Source of the DNA: Arthrobacter sp. 35W | GTDB taxonomy: Bacteria; Actinomycetota; Actinomycetes; Actinomycetales; Micrococcaceae | Assembly (NCBI RefSeq): GCF_000482545.1 | Contig: NZ_KI519455.1 | Coordinates: 1,301,247 to 1,365,246 of the forward strand | Direction: 5' to 3' | DNA length: 64,000 nucleotides | Part shown: positions 58,941 through 64,000 of the stretch, piece by piece | Numbering within the stretch: position 1 is the first letter of the stretch | Layout of the letters: each line of letters opens with the position of its first letter | Program-made: the position numbers and the translations under genes | The notes under the pieces: model-generated | The model's database searches: none | What the model was told of the DNA's origin: nothing | The model's input: the letters and a program-made list of their open reading frames with translations, nothing else

Positions 58941-59614
58941 ACCCTGCGCGTGGCGACGGCGGCAAGATCCGCCCGGGCTGCGTGGGCAGCCAGGGCCGCT
59001 GCACCTGCACGGGCCCAGGGAAAGGCGTCGCTGCGGTGTCCGGAGGAATCCTCCAGGACGGCCAGGTAGGCCACATCGAGGAAGTCGGGTGTTTCGGCCT
59101 CCGCAAGCAAACGTCCGCCCGGTGCCAGCAGTGACGCGACACGCTCCAGCAACACCCGGATGTTGCCACCGATGCCGATGTTGCCGTCCAGCAGAAGTGC
59201 GGAGCCCCAGCCGCCCTCGTGCGGGAGCGGATCAAAGATGGAGCCGTGGATGGCCGTGCCGCCACGGCCGACGGCCAGCCGCACGGCAGGTGCGCTCGTG
59301 TCGACGCCCAGCGAAGCCAATCCCAGGTCCCGGGCCGCGGCCAGCATCCGGCCTGGGCCGCAGCCCACATCAAGAACCGGCCCACGCAGGGTGCCCAGGA
59401 GCCCGCGCTCAACGGCGGTGGCCGGGGCGGAGAAGCCGAGCATGTTGAAATGGACGGGCCCGATGTCGTCAGGCCCGACGGCATCCGGCCGCAGCGTCAG
59501 GCGCCCCAGACCGTGGGACAGGCTGCCGGCGTATGGCTCGTGCCTGCCTTGGCCAAACAAGGCAACTGTGCCGTCTGCCCGGACTGTGCCGGATGGGGCC
59601 GTCTGGATGCTCAC
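58901..59614 (-). CDS. Class I SAM-dependent methyltransferase
   Basis: The 237-residue protein has the SAM motif VLDVGCGPGRMLAAARDLGL, an acidic turn GVDTSAP, and the helical NIRVLLERVASLLAPGGRLL region. The acceptor is unknown. The GTG start overlaps the stop of the upstream DUF2064 gene? No: on the minus strand DUF2064 (59611-60300) lies upstream and its TGA overlaps this GTG as GTGA, so the two are coupled. The 3' end overlaps the convergent membrane-protein gene by 40 bp. It belongs to a glycan-modification run with the GT2 gene. Confidence 0.85.
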   Translation of the reverse strand: MSIQTAPSGTVRADGTVALFGQGRHEPYAGSLSHGLGRLTLRPDAVGPDDIGPVHFNMLGFSAPATAVERGLLGTLRGPVLDVGCGPGRMLAAARDLGLASLGVDTSAPAVRLAVGRGGTAIHGSIFDPLPHEGGWGSALLLDGNIGIGGNIRVLLERVASLLAPGGRLLAEAETPDFLDVAYLAVLEDSSGHRSDAFPWARAGAAALAAHAARADLAAVATRRVQGRVFLTLERRA

Positions 59615-60300
59615 CGCCGGACCTCCCGCCGTGTGGACGCCGCATCAGACCGGGCCCAGGCAGGCATGCCGCCCGCGGCCAGGGCATCCACCGCGCGGGC
59701 AAACGGCGTCCCGGTGCACTCCCGGGCGGCGGCCAGCGCATCGGCAAAGTGGTCCACATCCGTCAGGATGGGCAGCAGCCCCACGGACAGGCCGGCGGCG
59801 GACAACCTGAGGAACTGGTCGCCTCCGGTCCGCGGGGTGGACATTTCCACGCCGCGGACCAGCCTGCCATCGGGGCTGTGCAGGGCCAGGGCCCAAAAGC
59901 CGCCGTCCGACGCCGGGCCGAGCCAGGCGCCGTGTCGCGGCCCGGGAGAGGACCAGTCCGCCAGCAGCGGAGCCAGCAGGCCCGGGGACAGCTGGGGCGT
60001 ATCCATACCGAGGATCAGCAGCGGGCCGTCCACCAGCGGACAAATGGCTGCCAGCCGTTCATCCAGCCCGCCGGCACTCTGGGCAACCACCTCAAAGCCC
60101 GCGGCATCCCGGCTGTGCGGCACCCCGTCGAACACCAGCAAACGCCTGGCCGCCGGAAGGGACCGCACCGTCCCCAGCGTCTGGCTGAGGCTGGTTTGGG
60201 CCAGGTCTGCGGCCTGCGCCGGAGTGAGCGGCGGGGTGAGGCGGGTCTTGGCTCGGCCCGGAAGGCACTCCTTGGCGATGACGGCGATGGTGAGGTTCAT
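59611..60300 (-). CDS. DUF2064 nucleotidyltransferase-like glycosyltransferase (TIGR04282 type)
   Basis: The 229-residue protein has the GT-A-like start IAVIAKECLPGRAKTRLTPP, ILGMDTPQLSPGLL with the metal-binding Asp and LGPASDGGFWALALHSPD. TIGR04282/DUF2064 proteins are associated with arsenosugar and other nucleotide-sugar genes; the real reaction here is unknown. The ATG at 60300 overlaps the GT2 stop by four bases. With the GT2 and the methyltransferase it forms a three-gene operon. Confidence 0.85.
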   Translation of the reverse strand: MNLTIAVIAKECLPGRAKTRLTPPLTPAQAADLAQTSLSQTLGTVRSLPAARRLLVFDGVPHSRDAAGFEVVAQSAGGLDERLAAICPLVDGPLLILGMDTPQLSPGLLAPLLADWSSPGPRHGAWLGPASDGGFWALALHSPDGRLVRGVEMSTPRTGGDQFLRLSAAGLSVGLLPILTDVDHFADALAAARECTGTPFARAVDALAAGGMPAWARSDAASTRREVRR

Positions 60301-61022
60301 TGTGCTGCCCCGCGTGCCTGGGATCCGGTTCCGGCCGCCGCCCCATCGGACCCTGCCTTCGGCGCCCAGCGGGAGGCGGCGTCCAACTGCGCCCGCATGT
60401 CCTTCACCGCGGTGAGGGTGCCGCGCAGCGTGCCCGTCACCTTGGACTTCCCCACGCGTGGTGCATAGGCCACAGGGATCTCTGCCACGCGCCAGCCGGC
60501 ACGGTGGGCCTTGAGGAACATTTCCAGTGGATAGCCGCTGCGCCGGTCGGTGAGGTCCAGACCCAGCAGTGCGCTGCGCCGGGCCAGCCGGAGCGGGCCA
60601 AGGTCGGTGACGGGGATCCCCGTCAGGCGGCGCAGCCGCCAGCCCAGGACGGTGTTGGCCAGCCGTGCGTGGAGCGGCCAGGCGCCGCGCACGGGGCGCC
60701 TGGCACCGAGCACCAGATCGGCACTCCCGCTGCGGACCAGCTTCAGCATCGGGGCCAGCCCGGCCGGGTCCAGCGACCCATCGCAATCGCAGAAGGCCAC
60801 ATACTCCGCCGTGGCGGCCAGCAGCCCTGCATGGGCAGCCGCGCCAAAGCCGCGCCTCGGTTCAAGGACGACGACGGCGCCCAGGGCGGCCGCCAGCGGG
60901 CCGGAGCCGTCGGTGGATCCGTTGTCCACCACAATCGCGCGGTATCCCGGCGGCAGGGATGCCAGCACCTGGGGCAGCGCCGCACGCTCATTGAGGCAGG
61001 GCAGGACTACATCCACCAGCAT
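60297..61022 (-). CDS. Family 2 glycosyltransferase
   Basis: The 241-residue GT2 has DVVLPCLNERAALPQVLASL, IVVDNGSTDGSG and FCDCDGSLDPAGL with a DxD-type metal motif. The end lacks transmembrane helices, unlike dolichyl-phosphate-mannose synthases with membrane anchors. It would add a sugar to a lipid or glycan. The ATG at 61022 is selected because upstream frames enter a 212-bp gap that separates it from the two-component system. That gap carries only a plus-strand TATGCT box (61223-61228) before the response regulator. Confidence 0.85.
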   Translation of the reverse strand: MLVDVVLPCLNERAALPQVLASLPPGYRAIVVDNGSTDGSGPLAAALGAVVVLEPRRGFGAAAHAGLLAATAEYVAFCDCDGSLDPAGLAPMLKLVRSGSADLVLGARRPVRGAWPLHARLANTVLGWRLRRLTGIPVTDLGPLRLARRSALLGLDLTDRRSGYPLEMFLKAHRAGWRVAEIPVAYAPRVGKSKVTGTLRGTLTAVKDMRAQLDAASRWAPKAGSDGAAAGTGSQARGAAQ

Positions 61023-61234
61023 GGCCGGCGCGCCAGCGGCGTCGCCGGGCGGTGGGCTGCGGCGCTTGGCCGTCCCGGATCCTGGATGCGAATTGCTCGG
61101 CTGTTTCTCCACCCTTCGACGGTAGAATCCCCGGGGGCGCAGCGGCAGGCGGAAATCCTTACGGAACCAGGACGCTTGCCCTGCGGGACCCCGCAACCGG
61201 CCCACGGCGGCGCGCGCGAACCTATGCTGGGAGC

Positions 61235-61975
61235 GTGAACAATGTCCATCCCGACGCTGACGCCGGGGAGATTGGCAACAGGCGCATCCTGCTTGTTGAA
61301 GACGAGGCAACCATCGCCCAGGTGGTGCATGACTATCTGGTGCTGGCAGGCTTCCAAGTGGACCTCGCTGGGGATGGTTTCAGTGCCCTGCATCTGGCCC
61401 AGACGCACAACCCCGACCTGATCATCCTGGACCGCATGCTGCCCGGGCTGGACGGCGTAGAGGTGTGCCGGAGGATCCGCCTGACGCAGACCATGCCCAT
61501 CATCATGCTCACCGCACTGGGCACCGAGGACGACCGCATCCTTGGTCTGGAAATGGGAGCCGACGACTACGTCACCAAACCCTTTTCGCCCCGCGAACTG
61601 GTGCTGCGGGTGAAGTCGGTGCTGCGCCGCAGCATCAAGGAGTACACCCCGGAGCAGCCGGTGGAGCTGGCCGGTTTCTTCCTCAACCCGGCCTCGCGCA
61701 TCGTTCGGTACCGCGGTGGGAACCTCACGCTGACGGCGCGGGAATTCGACCTGCTGGCGTTCTTTCTGCGCCGCCCCAACCAGGTCTTCAGCCGCGACGT
61801 CCTGATCAAGGCCGTCTGGGGCTGGGACTTTGGCGACCTTTCCACCGTGACGGTGCACGTGCGCAGGTTGCGCGAGAAGATCGAGGACAACCCCACCACA
61901 CCCCTGCTGTTGAAAACGGTGTGGGGCGTGGGCTACAGATTCGACGACGGAACGGGGGTGGCCGGCCATGACTAG
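61235..61975 (+). CDS. OmpR/PhoB-type response regulator
   Basis: The 246-residue regulator has a receiver domain with ILLVEDEAT acidic pocket, phospho-acceptor Asp66 in LIILDRMLPGLDG and Lys115 in DYVTKPFSP. The C-terminal winged HTH contains LTAREFDLLAFFLRRPNQVF and TVHVRRLREKIEDNP. It controls transcription when phosphorylated by the next gene's kinase. The GTG is six nt after TATGCT (61223-61228), indicating a leaderless start. It overlaps the kinase gene by eight bases. Confidence 0.92.
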   Translation: MNNVHPDADAGEIGNRRILLVEDEATIAQVVHDYLVLAGFQVDLAGDGFSALHLAQTHNPDLIILDRMLPGLDGVEVCRRIRLTQTMPIIMLTALGTEDDRILGLEMGADDYVTKPFSPRELVLRVKSVLRRSIKEYTPEQPVELAGFFLNPASRIVRYRGGNLTLTAREFDLLAFFLRRPNQVFSRDVLIKAVWGWDFGDLSTVTVHVRRLREKIEDNPTTPLLLKTVWGVGYRFDDGTGVAGHD

Positions 61976-63107
61976 CGGCGATCTGGCCACCATTGCCGCC
62001 GTCGTGCTGGCCTGGGCGCTGGCCATCGGTGCAGTGACGGTGGTGCTGCAGCGCCTGCTCCGCTCGGCGTCGATCGTCGTGCAGATCCTGCTTGTTGTGC
62101 TGGCGACCATGGCCATTCTGGTCGCTGGGGTGGTGAGTGCCTTCAACGCCATGTTCATCACCGCGGAGGACCTCCAAGTGATGTGGTTCATCCTGGCGAT
62201 TGCCTCGGTCCTGGCCGTGGTGGTCGCCGTGCTGCTGGGCCTCGGCCTGGCCAGAAACACGAAGCGGTTGGCAGGCGACGCGGCCAGGATCGGCCGCGGC
62301 GAGAGCCTGGCCCCGCAACGGAAAATGACCTCTGAGCTCTCCGCCCTCGCCGCGGAATTGGCCGCCACCAGCCGCAATCTGGAGGAATCCAGGCAGCGGG
62401 AGCTGGCGGTGGAGAATGCGAGGCGCGAACTGGTGGCCTGGGTGTCCCACGACCTGCGCACTCCGCTGGCCAGCATGCGCGCCATGGCCGAGGCGCTGGA
62501 GGACGGCGTTGCCGAGGACGTGTCCGCCTACCACCAACGCATCATCACCCAGGCAGACCAGATGGCCGTGCTGGTCAATGACCTGTTGGAGTTGTCCAAG
62601 ATCCAGGCCGGCACCATGGTGTTGAAGAGTCAGCAGCTGGACCTTTACGACGTCGTCAGCGACGCGATTGCCGATCTTGCCCCCGTCGCCGCCAGCCGGG
62701 CCATAGCCATCAATGGTGGCGCCGTCGCCCCGACCATGGTGGCGGCCGATGGAGCCTCATTGTCGCGGGCCATCCGCAATGTTGTCCTCAACGGCATCTT
62801 GTACAGCGCACAGGGCAGCACTGTGTCCATTGCTGTGACGTCTACGGCCAGCGAGGCGGTGGTGGAGGTGAGCGATGGCTGCGGCGGCATCCCGGAAGAG
62901 GATCTGCCCCGTATGCTCACTGCGGGCTGGCAGAAGGACTCCGGCCGGACCAAATCTCGCTACAGCGGTGCCGGCATCGGCCTGAGCATGGTCCACGGCA
63001 TCATCCAAGCCCACCACGGCACCCTGGAAGTTGCCAACATCGAGGGCGGCTGCCGGTTCCGTCTGCGGATTCCTGCCGGAGCGGAGAACCTGCGGCCGGT
63101 GGTCTGA
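61968..63107 (+). CDS. Sensor histidine kinase
   Basis: The 379-residue kinase has two transmembrane helices at about 7-60 and 70-94, a short HAMP-like segment, the H-box WVSHDLRTPLASMRAMAE with His161, an N-box NVVLNGILYSAQ and the GAGIGLSMVHGIIQAHHG G-box. The sensor region between the helices is small (about 10 residues), so it may sense a membrane or intramembrane signal. The signal is unknown. It ends 5 bp before the convergent epimerase gene. Confidence 0.92.
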   Translation: MTSGDLATIAAVVLAWALAIGAVTVVLQRLLRSASIVVQILLVVLATMAILVAGVVSAFNAMFITAEDLQVMWFILAIASVLAVVVAVLLGLGLARNTKRLAGDAARIGRGESLAPQRKMTSELSALAAELAATSRNLEESRQRELAVENARRELVAWVSHDLRTPLASMRAMAEALEDGVAEDVSAYHQRIITQADQMAVLVNDLLELSKIQAGTMVLKSQQLDLYDVVSDAIADLAPVAASRAIAINGGAVAPTMVAADGASLSRAIRNVVLNGILYSAQGSTVSIAVTSTASEAVVEVSDGCGGIPEEDLPRMLTAGWQKDSGRTKSRYSGAGIGLSMVHGIIQAHHGTLEVANIEGGCRFRLRIPAGAENLRPVV

Positions 63108-63112
63108 GCCCC

Positions 63113-64000
63113 TTAGTCCACGGCTCCGCGCAGTGGCGCAGTGGCGAATTCACGCATGCCGTCGTCGAAGCTGTGCCGGGGCGCCCAGCCTAGTTCCGCC
63201 TGGATCCGGGCCGAGCTGGCCGTGATGTGGCGGACGTCGCCGAGGCGGAATTCACCGGTGACCACAGGCTCCGGGCCTCCGCTCTGGGCGCTCAGGACCG
63301 CCGCCATGTGTCCAATGGTGTGGACCTCGCCAGCGCCCACGTTGTAGGCGCGGAATCCTCCGGGGTGGAGGGAGCCGCCGGACAGGGCCTCGGCGCTGCG
63401 CAGATTGGCCTGGGCCACATCTGCCACATGGATGAAGCTGCGTCGTTGGCCGCCGTCCTCAAAGACCCGTGGCGCCTCACCACGGGCCAGGGCCGAACGG
63501 AACAGGCTGGCCACACCTGCGTAGGGGGTGTTCCGGGGCATCCCGGGCCCGTAGACGTTGTGGTAGCGCAGCGCAACAGCCATGCCGCCCGTGGAGCGTG
63601 CCCATGCCGATGCCAGATTCTCCTGGGCCAGCTTGGAGGCGGCGTAGACGTTCCGGGGATCCAGCGCCGCGTCTTCGGTGACCAGCGCGGGCAGCAGGAT
63701 CCGGCCGGTGGCCGGGTCCCGTGGATCGAAAATTCCGTTCTGCAGATCCTCCACACGGCGCGGTCCGGGGCGCACCAGCCGGCCGGCCGGGTCAGTGTAG
63801 GCGCCCTCGCCATAGACCACCATGGAGGAGGCCAGCACCAGCCTGTCCGTACCGGCCGCGGCCATGCCCGCCAGCAGCACGGCCGTGCCGAGGTCGTTGT
63901 TGCGGATGTAGTCGGGCGCATCGGAGAAGTCCACGCCCAGCCCCACCTTGGCGCTCTGGTGTACGACGACGTCGATCCCGGCCAGCGCCGCGGCGACGGC
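63113..64000 (-). CDS. NAD-dependent epimerase/dehydratase, 5' end cut by window edge
   Basis: The minus-strand frame is open to the window edge, giving 295 residues without the N terminus. The SDR-extended signatures are VVVHQSAKVGLGVDFSDAPD, a SSMVVYGEG strand end with the catalytic Ser/Thr region, and the YAASK dyad (Tyr and Lys), followed by RYHNVYGPGMPRNTPYAGVA and RSFIHVADVAQANL. It resembles GalE-like sugar-nucleotide epimerases. The Rossmann GxxGxxG is beyond the edge. It probably supplies a sugar nucleotide to the neighbouring glycosyltransferases. Confidence 0.85.
   Translation of the reverse strand, partial: AVAAALAGIDVVVHQSAKVGLGVDFSDAPDYIRNNDLGTAVLLAGMAAAGTDRLVLASSMVVYGEGAYTDPAGRLVRPGPRRVEDLQNGIFDPRDPATGRILLPALVTEDAALDPRNVYAASKLAQENLASAWARSTGGMAVALRYHNVYGPGMPRNTPYAGVASLFRSALARGEAPRVFEDGGQRRSFIHVADVAQANLRSAEALSGGSLHPGGFRAYNVGAGEVHTIGHMAAVLSAQSGGPEPVVTGEFRLGDVRHITASSARIQAELGWAPRHSFDDGMREFATAPLRGAVD

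Noticed and set aside
1-64000. tRNA or rRNA genes, CRISPR arrays, insertion sequences, prophage or attachment sites
   Set aside because: I looked for cloverleaf arms, regular direct repeats with spacers, transposase motifs and terminal repeats and saw none I could support.

Overview
The window is high-GC actinobacterial DNA from an Arthrobacter-like member of the Micrococcaceae. Supporting signs are the Mn-type homoprotocatechuate dioxygenase (very close in recalled sequence to MndD of Arthrobacter globiformis), a topaquinone amine oxidase of the Arthrobacter type, many GTG starts, ATGA/GTGA gene overlaps, and many genes whose start lies 5-7 nt after a TAnnnT box (probable leaderless mRNAs). 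I saw no rRNA, tRNA, IS element, integrase or CRISPR array.

Layout. 1-6.0 kb: an amino-acid permease running off the left edge, a long leader with unusual RNA and DNA structure, a copper amine oxidase, an APC permease and a small membrane protein. 6.1-20.6 kb: housekeeping and accessory genes (HAD phosphatases, DUF5997 with a LysR-type effector domain, DoxX, MarR, MMPL exporter, Dps, RelA/SpoT-like protein, ROK regulator, alpha/beta hydrolase, PfkB kinase, PEBP protein, GDPD, glycerate kinase, VOC protein). 20.7-23.7 kb: MarR regulator divergent from SDR-amidohydrolase-MaoC, the gene set of the CouR/CouN/CouO/CouM route for hydroxycinnamoyl-CoA side-chain removal.

23.7-47.3 kb: an accessory CoA-dependent catabolic island lying between two PaaX-family repressors. 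It holds a complete Dpp/Opp-type ABC importer, two 2-hydroxyacyl-CoA dehydratase-like subunits that have lost most expected Fe-S cysteines, three class III CoA-transferases (one with its halves in swapped order), three SDRs, an AMP-forming CoA ligase with a small cysteine protein, an MFS transporter, an alpha/beta hydrolase, a crotonase that also looks permuted, and a YtcJ-like amidohydrolase. Its substrate cannot be read from the sequence. It is the best candidate here for an undescribed pathway.

47.5-55.6 kb: a compact minus-strand homoprotocatechuate meta-cleavage operon (FAH-RraA fusion, FCD-GntR regulator, HpaE, HpaD, HpaH, HpaI, succinate-semialdehyde dehydrogenase) with a perfect FCD-type palindrome at its promoter. 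With the amine oxidase at the other end of the window, it would take tyramine-type aromatic amines to pyruvate and succinate, except for the arylacetaldehyde dehydrogenase and 4-hydroxyphenylacetate 3-hydroxylase, which are not in the window.

55.6-64 kb: envelope and glycan genes (GT-C mannosyltransferase-like protein, membrane-anchored molybdoenzyme with an internal twin-arginine motif, methyltransferase, DUF2064 transferase, GT2, two-component system, NAD-dependent epimerase running off the right edge).
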